Made by a program: the position numbers and the translations under genes. 64,000 bases of DNA from Dactylonectria macrodidyma (Eukaryota; Ascomycota; Sordariomycetes; Hypocreales; Nectriaceae): contig JAGMUV010000006.1 in assembly GCA_020744425.1 (NCBI GenBank), positions 310,001 to 374,000 on the forward strand. Direction: 5' to 3'. How positions within the stretch are numbered: the stretch's first letter is position 1; every line of letters begins with the position of its first letter. The notes under the pieces are model-generated. The model worked only from the letters and a program-made list of their open reading frames with translations. It did not search any database and was not told where the DNA came from. Below are positions 45,110-56,956 of this stretch, piece by piece.

Positions 45110-46317
45110 ATGTCTTCATATCGACTTTCAAGACGAACTCTCAACTCACTGCGGATCTTCCAACAGCGCCACTACACGTCACAGGCATATGTGACACCCG
45201 CACGTCGACTAAATCTCCCCATTAACTTCAGTACGACACCACTCCTACATCATAATAGAGACCTTCTGTCAAAGGCTCCTGGGTTACCTCATGATGGTCC
45301 ATCCTCACGTTTGAACCTGTTCCAAGCCGTGAACTCGGGCCTGCGCACTGCCATGGCAGCGTCAAATCGAGTTCTGTGTTTTGGCGAGGATGTGGCCTTT
45401 GGTGGCGTCTTCCGGTGCACTACGGGGCTTCAGGAGGAATTTGGTAACAAGAGGGTCTTCAATACGCCTCTGACCGAGCAGGGTATCGTGGGAACTGCGA
45501 TTGGGGCGGCTGCAGAGGGCATGAGACCTGTTGTCGAAATACAATTTGCTGACTACGTTTTCCCTGCCTTTGATCAAATTGTTAACGAGGCTTGCAAGTT
45601 TCGTTACCGCGAAGGAATGACTGGAGCAAACCTCGGCGGTATGGTAATTCGGATGCCGACGGGAGGAGTTGGACATGGTGCCCTGTATTGACCATGTATC
45701 ACGAGTGCAAGAATTCATGCTGATCTGAACATAGGTACCATACTCAGTCACCAGAGTCTCTCTTCTGTCACATCCCAGGCTTTGTTGTCGTCGTGCCGCG
45801 TTCTCCCTCCCAAGCCAAAGGGTTACTTCTCGCTTCCATTCTCGAATCGAAAGATCCTGTCATCTTCATGGAACCAAAGATTCTATATCGCGCCGCGGTG
45901 GAAGAAGTTCCTGACAAACTCTACACCTTGCCTTTAAGAAGTGCAGAAGTGGTTAAGCTTGGTGCAGACTTGACCATCATCTCGTACGGTCGACCATTAT
46001 ACACGTGCGCACGAGCAATTGAGTTGGTGGAGAAGGACTTTCCAGGAGTAACCGTTGAGATGATTGACCTGAGGACAATTTTCCCTTGGGACAGGGAGAC
46101 AGTTATCAACAGCGTGGCGAAGACGGGTAGAGCCATAGTTGTCCATGAGAGCATGGTCAATTTTGGAGTCGGTGCAGAAGTTGCCGCGACCATCCAGGAA
46201 GCTGCCTTTACCCACCTCAAGGCACCTGTCAAGAGAATAGCCGGATGGACAACGCATACCGGACTCTCTTATGAGAAATACATATTGCCCGATGTAACGA
46301 GTAAGTCGGAATTCTAA
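45110..46317 (+). CDS. Branched-chain 2-oxoacid dehydrogenase E1 beta subunit, mitochondrial
   Basis: Two exons (45110-45684, 45735-46317) give 385 residues. The N-terminus [20 protein letters not shown] is rich in Arg/Ser with no acidic residues, as in a mitochondrial presequence. The mature part has [73 protein letters not shown] (thiamine-diphosphate half-site region) and, after the intron, [10 protein letters not shown]. The C-terminal half ends with [19 protein letters not shown]. These are features of BCKDHB rather than pyruvate dehydrogenase E1-beta. With E1-alpha it forms the alpha2-beta2 decarboxylase acting on 2-oxoacids from Val, Leu and Ile. It is convergent with the E1-alpha gene (303 bases apart), with the E2 gene beyond. 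Confidence 0.95.
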
Positions 46318-46620
46318 TCAACAACGGGTTCCTGTCACTGAAAATAGACCTAGGGGTGTATGATGGGATTGTGGAAAGCCTGGATTATTAATGGGAGATA
46401 AATGCATATAAGTCTGCATATCTAGAGCCTTAGTGCTGGGATGGCTGAGGGAATATGGCTGGATTAATTGTATGTATGAACTCAATATATCTGGGTTAGG
46501 ATGAACCCAATAGCTAAATACTTAAGGCTCCCTGCCTGAATTTGTATCACCTGGTGAGATGACGTATTTAATAACGAGACTGAGTTGACTATGAAATCTG
46601 GTCTTATTTCTACGTTGATA
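46318..46620. other. Shared 3' region of E1-beta and E1-alpha genes
   Basis: About 300 bases, AT-rich, between two convergent stop codons; likely holds both poly(A) sites. No gene. Confidence 0.5.
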
Positions 46621-48213
46621 TTATAATCCTCCAAGCCCTCCAACATGCCGATCAAATTCATACTCCTCCGGATATTTCGTCATGATTCTCTTCAACTCCT
46701 GCCTTTGGGCCTTGACCTCTTCAGTTAGCTCCGCATACACATCGTCGAAGATGGCACTCAAAGCAGGCTTCTTTTCTCTTTCTGCAAGCTTCAACCCGTG
46801 AATTACGTCCTTGCGAATCTGCACTCTGGTTTCTTTGTCCTTGGCATCGCTCCACAACCCCTTGTGTTCTAGCCACTGTCGAAGCCGCGCAATGGGATCG
46901 CGAGTGGGAGACTTCCAGTGAGCTACCTCGTCGCTACTGCGGTAGGCTGAGCTGTCGTCGCTTGTACTATGGTGGGAGATCCTATAGCTCATGAACTCGA
47001 GAAGAATCGGTCGACCGCCATCTTCTAAGGCTTTTCGACGCGCTGTCTTAGTGGCTTCGTATACGGCGAAGATGTCGGTGCCGTCGACGCGTAGTGCTTC
47101 GATTCCGTACCCGCTGCCTCGACTGGCAATTCCGTCGCCGCGATATTGCTCTGAAGCAGGTGTTGAAATGGCAAACCCATTGTTGCGACAGATGAAAATA
47201 ACAGGGCACTGCTGGGTTGCTGCCATGTTGAGAGCGCCGTGGAAATCGCCCTCGCTGGCGGCCCCTTCCCCGAAATAACTAACCGCAACTCGAGGATCCT
47301 TCGTTGGGTCTTCTAGAGCTTTCATCTTCAAGGCATATGCGGCACCAGTGGCGTGGGGAATCTGAGTTCCGAGAGTCGAGGCTACCGCGTGCTGGCGAAT
47401 TAGCAGGAGAGCAGGCTATCCACGGACGGGCAACACTCACAATTCCAACCTTGTCCCTCCCACTGTAATGAACCGGCATGTTGCGTCCCTTTCCAGGGTC
47501 ATTGTGGTTTGCAGCTAGCTGACTCATGAAGTCCTTGAGCTCAAAACCGCGTTGGAGAAAGACCCCATGCTCTCTGTATTGGCAGGTAATCACATCTTCT
47601 GGGCCGAGTGCTGCAGCGGACCCAACCATGACAGCTTCCTCACCAGCAGATACCTTGCATGTAGTTAGCGTACTGGGATATCGGATCCTTGTGCAGAGAG
47701 GTAGCATACCATATAGAAGCTGAGGCGGCCATGTCTCTGTGCTTCGAACATGATGCCGTCCATGATGTTCACTTGATAAAGATTTCTCGTCAGATATAAT
47801 GCGCGGTGTGGAATTCATCTCGAAAAGCCTACCAGTAAGCATGTTGTGGTACCACTTGAGTACCTGAGCATCTGGAATTTCAGCAGAAAGCTGGCTCTCA
47901 TCTTCAATGACGTTGCTCGAGTTCATGATGCTATACGTAGGAATCGGTGAGACTTCAGATGGAACTATCCAGTCCATCTCTGTGCTAAGAGGGCTATGAA
48001 TGGCGCCTGGAAAACGAGGATTCTGGCTCCTGGCGTACGGATTAGACCACTGCAGGGGCTCGGGTAGAAGATTTGGATGTACCGAATGGCGTCATGCGAC
48101 ACGTTTGAGATTGAGATCCATCGAGGGAAGCTATTCTGCACGTATGATGCTCGATAGCTGGTGAGACTTTTGATGGCCGCGCGGCGACCAACAAAGGTAC
48201 GCGGCCAAATCAT
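46621..48213 (-). CDS. Branched-chain 2-oxoacid dehydrogenase E1 alpha subunit, mitochondrial
   Basis: Five minus-strand exons (48213-48103, 48049-47833, 47771-47710, 47653-47441, 47391-46621) give 457 residues. The N-terminus MIWPRTFVGRRAAIKSLTSYR is a typical mitochondrial presequence. The body shows [58 protein letters not shown] and the thiamine-diphosphate motif GEG...RNN (about residues 242-272) in FGEGAASEGDFHGALN through ICRNNGFAISTP. The loop YRISHHSTSDDSSAYRSSDEV (about 337-357) keeps the serines phosphorylated by BCKDH kinase in animal enzymes. The first intron (53 bases) was placed to link the presequence with WSNPYARSQNPRFPG; it is the least certain junction. It is divergent from the E2 gene over about 360 bases. 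Confidence 0.93.
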
Positions 48214-48573
48214 CTTGGATGTTCAGGCCAAGTTTGGGGATACAGGTTAAGCAACAGACGATAATTCAGGAGCACACGAGAAGAATAGTCTCACTCAAGC
48301 CGAGGATATTTCAAGGCATTCATCTCAGCAGCACCGGCTACAGTCGGCCATGCTCTGGTCGAGTATTTTGAGCGGGAGCGTTGTGCCCCTCATTCCCGGA
48401 TCGCTTTAGGAAATCCCGATACCACCTCGGGACTTTATGGCCGTGGCATTAGATCTTCTCGGCATTACTCCAAGCCTCTTGGATGAGTGTTATGTATTCA
48501 ATTCCGCAATGGCCGGCCACTGGAAAAGGTATTTCTACATCGGAAAAACGCTGTCAAGTTCGATAATCCAATC
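48214..48573. promoter_or_regulatory. Probable bidirectional promoter between E1-alpha and E2 genes
   Basis: Only 360 bases separate the two divergent start codons of subunits of one complex, so a shared promoter region is likely. I could not assign specific factor sites. Confidence 0.5.
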
Positions 48574-50221
48574 ATGTACAGAATCTCCCGCGCTCAGTTG
48601 GGGCATCCTTTAAGGATAGCTTCCAGCATTCATATGAACGGCAATCGAATATTTTCTAAACATCGAAAACTTCCACCACGGCGGTTATTCCATAACAGCA
48701 CAACCCTCAATGCCATAACTCCCTACTTACTCGCGGATATTGGTGAAGGTAAGACGAGATGGCAATTAGCCACGATGGACGCCAAAGCTCATCGCCACAG
48801 GGATAACGGAATGTCGCATCACATCATGGTCTGTCAAGCCCGGAGATTATATACAGCAATTCGATCCTATTTGTGAAGTTCAGTCCGATAAAGCGTCTGT
48901 TGAGGTAAAACCCTTCGCCGTTATCATATACAGAGCTGGGGACTCGCTAAGCTGCGAGCATCCACCTAGATCACGTCTCGATTTGAGGGTACAGTCAAGG
49001 CTCTGCATTACGAAGTTGATGACATGGCCGCAGTCGGATCTGTGAGTGAATTCGCAATATTAATGTAGTCGAAGTTCTAACAGTGACCAGCCTCTCGTCG
49101 ATATTGAAACTGAAGACATCGAGGGTCTAGAAGATGTTCCCGATGGACCAGGCGACCAGCCAATGCACTCCACTAATGAAGCCACCGCTGTCTCAGAACC
49201 TCAGAGTGCGCCTAGTGGAGTTAAACTTTCCGACAACCGGCTACTAATACCCAGCTTAGCTTATTCGCCTACAAAAACCAATTCTCAAATTGCGACGCCT
49301 GCAGTTAGACACATACTCAAGGAACTTGGCCTCAACATTTCTAACATTCAAGGAACTGGCAAAGGCGGGAGGGTTCTTAAGGAAGATGTTCAGAGACACG
49401 CCGCAGCAATAGGTATCGCGTCTGCCTCTTATGAGGCACCAAAGACTGTCGAAATTGGCGGTCTTCAGGCACAGGATCACCGGATCCAGCTGTCTCCGAT
49501 CCAGAACCAAATGTTCCAGACAATGACACGGTCCCTGTCGATCCCGCATTTTCTTTACACTCACAATGTTGACGTGACTGAGCTAGCGGCCTTTAGGAAA
49601 CGCGTTACAAATGACTCAAGTCTGGTGGCGCATCTTGGAGCAAACCACTCTACCACAAAGCTAAGCGTTTTGCCTTTTGTTCTCAAAGCTTTGTCGCAGG
49701 CCGTCACGGAATACCCCGTTGTCAATTCGGTTCTAGACACCGAGACAGATCCAAGCCGACCGCACCTTGTTGTCAAGGCGGCTCATAATTTCGGCCTAGC
49801 AGTCGACACGCCCAAGGGCCTCTTGGTGCCAGTGGTCCGGAACGTTCAGAGCCATTCCATCTTGTCTATTGCGGCTGAAATTTCTCGATTAAGTCAATTA
49901 GCAAAGGAAGGGCGACTCGCCCCGGACGACATGACCGGGGCGACGTTGGTAGTGAGCAATATCGGGAGTATTGGGGGTCACATAGTTGCGCCTGTCATTT
50001 TGCCGCCCATGACAGCAATTCTCGCTGTTGGACAAGCCACGCAAGTCCCAGCATTTGAAACGGACGTCACTGGCCACGAGAAGATTGTCAAGAAGGAACA
50101 AGTGACATTGAGCTGGAGCGCAGATCATCGAGTTCTCGACGGCGCGAATGTGGCTCGATGTGCCCAAAGCCTCGAGCTGTGGTTGCAAAACTTTGAAGCT
50201 CTAGCTTTGATGCTGAAGTAA
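48574..50221 (+). CDS. Branched-chain 2-oxoacid dehydrogenase E2 (dihydrolipoyl transacylase), mitochondrial
   Basis: Four exons (48574-48748, 48801-48904, 48970-49041, 49091-50221) give 493 residues. After an Arg-rich presequence comes the lipoyl domain: PYLLADIGEG-ITECRITSWSVKPGDYI, with the lipoyl lysine in EVQSDKASVE at about residue 89, ending PLVDIETED. An acidic Pro/Ser linker leads to the E3/E1-binding domain ATPAVRHILKELGLNISNIQGTGKGGRVLKEDV (about 185-217). The catalytic core has IPHFLYTHNVDVTEL, FGLAVDTPKGLLVPVVRNV and the active-site WSADHRVLDG (His463, Asp467). All three domains are complete. It transfers the acyl group to CoA, giving isobutyryl-, isovaleryl- or 2-methylbutyryl-CoA. 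Start at the ATG of MYRISRAQ; 5' in-frame sequence lacks another ATG. Confidence 0.95.
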
Positions 50222-51077
50222 GCGCAAAGCCACGTTGTTGCTGGCGATCTGGTCAAGGAATGTCATGGCTATTTTGGATGTCCCAGGGTCTTTGAGTTCG
50301 GGTGTGGAGGGAGCGGGAGGCCGAGGCCACAGGGTGACGAGGCCTAAGACAATAACGTTACGGCAGTTATATAACCGAGGGCCTTATTCTTGAACTGGGA
50401 AAGCTTATTGATACAGGCCGTCCAATATCAGCCGTGGGAGATCAAACCCGTCATGGGATCTATCTCTACACGCCCTACACGCCGTGCAATGAGGAGCCGC
50501 GGCGATAAGCCGTACCCCGCAACGCCACTGTTCCATCGGGCTTGGTAACTCTGGTCCAAGCTCGGGTCTAGATTGTGTGTGGGGAATTGAACAGCTGTAT
50601 GATGGAATTATGATACTCGTTGTTCTGGATATATCTCATGATAGATGAGGCGGTGCGGGAGGATGAGATCTGTCGGGCTCTACATGTCAACGGGAGTCTT
50701 GGCATCAAAGTGCTTAGTGTGTTTGCATGAGATATGCCGGCAAAGCACTTCAACGCAGCGAGGGCGCGTATGAGCGGTCGGATGGAACAATGAGCTGTGC
50801 GAGTGGGGTGATGTGTTATCTAAGTCCCGCTTCGGGGATAGCATGTTCAAGGGTCTTAACTTTCCCAAGTCAGGGGGGACATTGGCTAGCAAGGGTGGCA
50901 AGATACAGACGGTGATAAAGATAACGCGTCTTGCCATCCCTGGCAGATATACTGTTGCTCTCCACGATTGACCCACTCCAATCGCGTCCTCTTGGCAGTT
51001 TGCCCTGTTCTATAAACACCACCAAGGAAGGGACTCACCCCCAACCGCGGGATCGGGAATCTGTCACACATCACATC
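50222..51077. other. Intergenic DNA before the MFS gene
   Basis: About 0.85 kb, no gene supported; includes the MFS promoter. Confidence 0.45.
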
Positions 51078-53080
51078 ATGGATTCGACTACGCTGCCTCC
51101 AGGAACTCAGGTCATTGAGAACGCGGGCGGGACACAGATCCTGCTCGCGCCTCAGCCGAGTTCCGACCCAAACCAGCCCTTGGTCAGTGAAATTATATCC
51201 TATATCGAATTGTTCGACAACAGACGATTAACAGGATTCATCCCTACAGAACTGGAGCCCATGGCGCAAGACTCTCCACATGACGCTCCTCTCGCTCTAC
51301 GCGATGATGGTGTTTGCAATGTCTGGCCCCTCGCAGCGACCCTGAAGCCGCAATAACTGACCCGTCGCCGCAAACAGCCTATGCGTCAGTGTTCCTCTCT
51401 GGCAGGACTTCAACGAAGAGCTCGGCATCAGCTACGACATGCTCAACAACGGTTACGCCACCAACATGGCGACCCTGGCCGTCGGCTGCATCATTTTCAT
51501 CCCCATTGCCCTCCGCATTGGCCGCCGACCTGTGTACATCTTGACGGCCCTCATCATGTTCGCTACTGCTATCTGGCAAGCCAAGATGCAGACGGTCGGA
51601 GACAATATCGGTACCAACGCCGTCATGGGTATTGCTGGAGCCGTCAACGAGGCCCTCTTTCAGGTCACCGTGCGTGATTCCCATCCGGTGCAGAAACACG
51701 AGATTGCACTTGACTGACACTTGATATAGGTTTCGGATCTCTTTTTCGTGCATCAACGAGGCACCATGAACGCCATCTACCTCATCATGGTCATGATTGG
51801 CGTAAGTGCATTCACAATCTAACCCCACCGACAATCGTACCTATTCATCGTGCTTTACTAACCGCTGAGGGTTCTAGAACTACCTCGGTCCCGTAGCCGC
51901 CGGATACGTTGCTATTTCCATGGGTTGGCGCTGGGTGTTCTGGCTGTGCAGTATCTTCATGGGAATCGTCTGTGTACTTATGGTGTTCTTCCTTGAAGAG
52001 ACCAAGTACATTGCGCCTCCACTCAACGGCTACGAAATTGGGCTGGCCGACGATAACCCGCTCGCAAAGATTAGCAGCATCACGAAGCCGGCCTTGAAAC
52101 AGCCCGGAGATGATCAGTCGGATACTATGGCCAACCAGCCGCGGAGAGTGATCGACATTGATACCACCATTCCGATGAAAAGCTACCGAGAAAGACATGC
52201 CTTTTGGACCTTGGATTCCCAGGCAACCGAGCGCCGCTCCATGTGGCAACAGGTCTACCAGCCTTTCCAGCTCCTCGTCACCTTTCCCGCTGTCATGTTT
52301 GCGGCGCTGCAGTACGGCTTCGCCATCGCCATGCTGGCCATCCTCGCCGTCACGCAGTCCATTCTCTACGCAGCACCTCCATACAGCTTCAGTACCGCGG
52401 GTGTTGGCAATATGAACCTGCCCCCAGCCATCGGTGCGCTGCTTGGTTCCATATTTGGCGGACCGCTCGTCGATTTTACCATTGTGCAGATTGCCAAGAG
52501 ACGTGGCGGAATCTACGAACCGGAGACTCGCCTCTGGCTGTTCCTCGTCCCTGGTCTATCCATGACAATCGGATGCCTCATGTATGGTCTTACTATTGCC
52601 AAGGTATGCAACCCCTTCTATCGAGTGCAGTATCAGCCAACTAATATTCCTCAGGGGATGCCGTGGATCATCAACGCTGTTGGTGCCGGCTTTATCGGCT
52701 TCGCCATTGGCGGCACTGGCGACATGGCTTTGACCTATGTTCAAGATTCATACCAACTGGTACGTTCTTTCTCGCGGTCTCTTATTATCTGCGATTGGCA
52801 TATATGACGCCAAACAATTATTATTTGCAAGCTAACCCGGCGATAGATCCTTGGTAATGCCCTGACGGGTGTTGTGTTCGTCCGCAATATTATCGCCACG
52901 GCCCTCGTTTTCGCTGTCACGCCTTGGATGACGAACATGGGCGTTTACAATATGTTTGTGCTATTAGCATGCATTGCTACGGCTGTCGCTTTCACCTGTG
53001 TGCCCATGATTGTCTGGGGTCGGGCGTATCGCGTTCGACTGGCAGAGAAATATGCCCACTATGCTGCTCTCCAGTATTAG
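51078..53080 (+). CDS. MFS transporter (DHA1-type, seven exons)
   Basis: Exons 51078-51182, 51250-51320, 51378-51669, 51730-51801, 51878-52603, 52655-52759 and 52847-53080 give 534 residues. Recognisable MFS parts are NWSPWRKTLHMTLLSLYAMMVFA (helix 1), DMLNNGYATNMATLAVGCIIFIPIALRIGRRPVYILTAL with the helix 2-3 loop motif, GTMNAIYLIMVMIGNYLGPVAAGYVAISMGWRWVFWLCS, a long central loop with a QPFQLLVTFPAVMFAALQYGF restart, and GMPWIINAVGAGFIGFAIGGTGDMALTYVQDSYQL. About twelve membrane segments. The second intron (51321-51377, donor GTCTGG) is weak at the donor but its branch site (CTGAC) is good. The fifth intron (52604-52654) is 51 bases without a stop, so a retained-intron form would stay in frame. 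Drug/small-molecule efflux is the usual role. Confidence 0.87.
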
Positions 53081-54139
53081 ACGAGTTCCATACCCTTTCT
53101 AGCTATGGCAAACGCCGCTCGCATAAATTATTACATTACACTTTATTCTCAACAAGACGCTCTATCGCATGGAGAGAACTTCGAGGGCCTCTGATATATC
53201 CTTTACCTTCTTTGGTGACATTCGGATCACCATATCGCAACTGAGTGGCGCCCGTGAAGTTAGAGTGAGACGGGGTTGGAGGCTGGGTCACTGTCCATCT
53301 AAAAAATTTTGGTCCAAAGAATGAACAGAAATACTCCCAAAAGATCATGTACGATGCCCACCTCTTGCTTTACAGGGAGCAAAAAGCCATCGTTTCCCGA
53401 GTCACCTGCGCGATCCTTCACCACGGCCGTCGACTTCAATGCTGCCTCCTGTTAGTTTCCTACACCCCAGCACAGCCACTTCCCAGAAGAAAGATTGAGA
53501 TAGAAAAAGAGAGAAATAAAGAAATAAATAAAGGAGGTACTCCCCAGGCTAGGGTGAACTACAGCTTATTGTATAATTGCATAATACTACAGAGGAGGCG
53601 GCTCCGCTGACTGGACCTTACCTAGTTGAGGCAAAAGATTGCAACACCCCATGGCAGTAGGGATTCCCCGCATCCTCTAAACCTCCTAACCCCCGCAATC
53701 CAGTCCTTCCGATCCACCAAACTCGCCGATTGCGGCGGGTAAAACGGCACAGTTGTCAGCGAATACCCAGATATGGAGTGGAACCCGGTGATCGATTGCT
53801 CGTGGGTATACAGTCTCACATTAGCTTCCCATTGAGGAAGGCAAAAGAGAGATAATCGACTAGCTTATCGAGCATCGTGTGCCTCGGTACTGCCACCCCT
53901 GCTTCGAGATATAAGATAGACTACTAGCCTGGGTATCTAAAGAGTATGGTAATGTGTCGTAGTCAAGTGTACTAGATGTCCTTCGTCGAGGGTCGCTTAC
54001 TCTGACTCACGATAAACATCGACTACATGAGCTGTGTATCCCCCGCAACATCACCAGCATCAACTCATCATCACCCTCATCTATTGCGGGATCCAAACAA
54101 AGGCTTCATCATCCCTCTCACTCGCCAACACAGCACAAG
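53081..54139. other. Intergenic DNA between two transporters
   Basis: About 1.06 kb; no gene supported. Confidence 0.45.
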
Positions 54140-55648
54140 ATGAAGCAAGAGAATCCCGACGATCTTCAGTTGGCCCAACTGGGGCATGCCCAGTCCTTCA
54201 AGCGTCAGTTCAGCCGCTGGACTATGCTAGGGCTGGCATTCGCCATTCTCAACTCATGGACCGCCCTCGCCTCTTCTCTTTCTCTGGCGCTTCCCTCCGG
54301 CGGTCCCGTTGGCATCATGTGGGGGCTGGTTACCGCAGGCGTGTGTAATCTGTCACTTGCAGCCAGTCTCGCCGAGTTTCTCTCCGCTTATCCCACGGCT
54401 GGTGGACAGTATCACTGGGTAGCCATGATGGCACCTCAGTCGCTGAAGGCTTCGCTCTCTTGGGTGACTGGATGGATCAACATGTCGGGTTGGATCGCTC
54501 TCGTTGCTACCAACAGCTCCATGGCCAGCACCCTCGTCGTCAACATCATCTCGCTTCTACACCCAGACTACGAGTTCCAGAGATGGCACCAATTCCTCAT
54601 CTATCTGGGCATCACGTTTATTGCATTCTTCATCAACGTTTTTATGCACTCCCTTCTACCCCGTATCAATGGATTAGCTTTGGTGTGGAGCATAGCGGGC
54701 TTCTTCATCGTCTCGATCACCTTGCTCGCCTGCGCAGCGCCCGATTATGCGACAGGCGAATACGTTTTCACTCACTTCACCAACACGACCGGATGGCCTG
54801 ATGGTATTGCCTGGCTTCTGAGCCTTCTCCAAGGTGGCCTGGGCCTCACTGGATTCGACGCTGTGGCACACATGATTGAGGAAATTCCCCACGCGGCCAT
54901 TGAGGGACCCAAGATCATGCTATACTGCCAGTACATCGGAATCGGTACCGGTTTCCTGTTTCTGACTGCCGTTCTTTTTGCTTCCGGTGGCTTGAAAAAC
55001 GCTGCGACAATCACCACGTCTCCCGCAGGCCCGATATTGGAGATATTCTTCATCGCGACAAACAGCAAAGTGGGTGCCGTGTGCCTTCTCATGTTTCCGC
55101 TGGTATGCATTGTGTTGGCTGGCACTGCCGTCTTGACAACTTCATCACGAATGGTCTTCGCTTTTGCTCGAGATGGCGGTCTTCCCGCCTCCGCACTTTG
55201 GTGGAAAGTTCACCCTAAGCTAGGCGTGCCTTTAAACTCCATCTATCTCAACGTGGTCATTGTCATCATATTTGGCTGCATCTTTCTCGGGTCAACTGCT
55301 GCATTCAACGCCATCGTTGCATCCTCCGTTGTAGCTCTCGGCCTGAGCTACGGTATTCCTGTCGCCATTAATCTCGCATATGGACGAAGTAAGCTGCCGG
55401 AGCGAGCATTCGCTCTGCCTCCGTGGCTAGGCTGGGCGGCAAACATCATCGGCCTTGTTTACACCATTGTCACGAGTGTGCTTTTCTTGTTTCCTCCGGC
55501 TTTGCCTGTGACTGGAACGTCGATGAACTATTGCGTGGTTGCATTTGCAATTGTTGTCATCATCTCACTAATACAATGGGTTGTTGATGGAAGGAAATCT
55601 TTCAAGGGTCCTCGAATCACAATTGGCGAACACGAATTGGAGGACTAG
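54140..55648 (+). CDS. APC-family amino-acid/GABA/choline permease, second copy
   Basis: Single exon, 502 residues. The opening LGHAQSFKRQFSRWTMLGLAFAILNSWTALASSLSLALPSGGPVGIMWG is the first-helix signature of the choline/GABA permease group; LAEFLSAYPTAGGQYHWVAMMAP and GFDAVAHMIEEIPHAAIEGPKIM are the other conserved blocks, and SSRMVFAFARDGGLP marks the helix 8-9 loop. About twelve membrane segments, with short hydrophilic ends. It belongs to the same superfamily as the permease at 33.4 kb but the two are clearly diverged rather than a recent duplicate. It probably imports an amine or amino acid at the plasma membrane. Confidence 0.93.
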   Translation: MKQENPDDLQLAQLGHAQSFKRQFSRWTMLGLAFAILNSWTALASSLSLALPSGGPVGIMWGLVTAGVCNLSLAASLAEFLSAYPTAGGQYHWVAMMAPQSLKASLSWVTGWINMSGWIALVATNSSMASTLVVNIISLLHPDYEFQRWHQFLIYLGITFIAFFINVFMHSLLPRINGLALVWSIAGFFIVSITLLACAAPDYATGEYVFTHFTNTTGWPDGIAWLLSLLQGGLGLTGFDAVAHMIEEIPHAAIEGPKIMLYCQYIGIGTGFLFLTAVLFASGGLKNAATITTSPAGPILEIFFIATNSKVGAVCLLMFPLVCIVLAGTAVLTTSSRMVFAFARDGGLPASALWWKVHPKLGVPLNSIYLNVVIVIIFGCIFLGSTAAFNAIVASSVVALGLSYGIPVAINLAYGRSKLPERAFALPPWLGWAANIIGLVYTIVTSVLFLFPPALPVTGTSMNYCVVAFAIVVIISLIQWVVDGRKSFKGPRITIGEHELED

Positions 55649-56956
55649 GAAGAGATGCCGTACTCTTGAGGAGAAAACATACGCCCCGATGGCTCTTATA
55701 TAGTCGCGATTCTCTCCATAATGTGGAAGGAACTGCGGAGTTAATAATCTACACAAACAAATTGATATACGTAGAGAGTTTTTGACCTTCTCAAACCGAT
55801 TTCCTCTATCTCGACCGTTGCTTGAAGAAATTTCCACGTTTTGACGTTGCACTCACACTTGTGTCGCTTGAGTGCCACGATATGGAAGCGAACGACTTTC
55901 CAAGCTTCCTATCACGGCCGCATGCTAAGTTACTAGTGTAACGTTCAACAAAATCGGCATTCTTGCTAAGCAGCGAAACTGCTATCAGGGTCTGGCGATT
56001 CTGCGTCCCGGAACTGAAGGGAATGAGAAGCGCCGACGACGAGTGAATACAAGACGACTGGATGCTTACCACTTACAAGACATAGAGACGGTCATTTACG
56101 AACACTTCCATCGATTCCAGCATCGATCTAAGACTGACACAATCAAGAAAGATTAGGAAAGAAGTTAATGCCGGATACAAGTCCAAGAGGCAGAAAAATA
56201 TTACAGCCGAAACTTTAATAATACGAACAAAATCTCTCCATTTTCCAATAGAAAACACGACACTACTAGCGCGCGTGCAAGAGATCACAGTAGAGTTAAC
56301 GGAAACATGTAGCCCACTTGAGGATACTACAACAGATTAAGAAGTTGATTCATACTACGTATCTTGAATAGCACGTTTAAGCCTAAGGAAAGTTTTCACA
56401 GCGGTAGTAAATGGGGATCATCGGCCGACGGCCCGCCCTCCTCCACGTTTCAGGCCTGCGGACGAATTTTGAGCAGTCCACACATTGACACGCCTGATGT
56501 TCGTTTGCAGGACCACATTAGGTTTCTTTCTTGACCACCGATCTATTAGCTACGATTCCGAAACAAATGCAACCTTGACCCATGTGCAGTCCGTGAAGAA
56601 ATGAGTTAGGGACGAAGAAAATGCTGTCTCGGTTAACAGCTCCGAGTTTCAAATTCACAAATACTCATTTATCCACGAAACGAAGCGCGTCAATATGTGG
56701 AGCCTCCGCCAGGCATGATTTGAACAAGGAATCGCCCACACTCAACCAGAAAGTCCAAAGTCGTTTAGTTTCGCCAAACTTCCGATTCATCGTTCAAGGG
56801 TCGCATGACTCCATTCTAGGCGAGGAGCATGAAACTATGCCAGCCATGGTCGATTTTATTTAAAGAACCGCATGCCCATCGGGAGTTTTATAGAGTGCAG
56901 TCTCCACCACAAACTTCACTTCTTAGTCTCACAGTTTCTTGCGAATTATTCCCAAC
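55649..56956. other. 1.3 kb intergenic DNA
   Basis: No supported gene. Promoter region of the esterase gene at its right end. Confidence 0.45.

Noticed and set aside
51314..51377. GC-AG intron in the MFS gene using a donor seven bases downstream of the GT
   Set aside because: It also restores the frame, but a normal GT donor (GTCTGG at 51321) gives a better helix sequence; kept as the less likely alternative.
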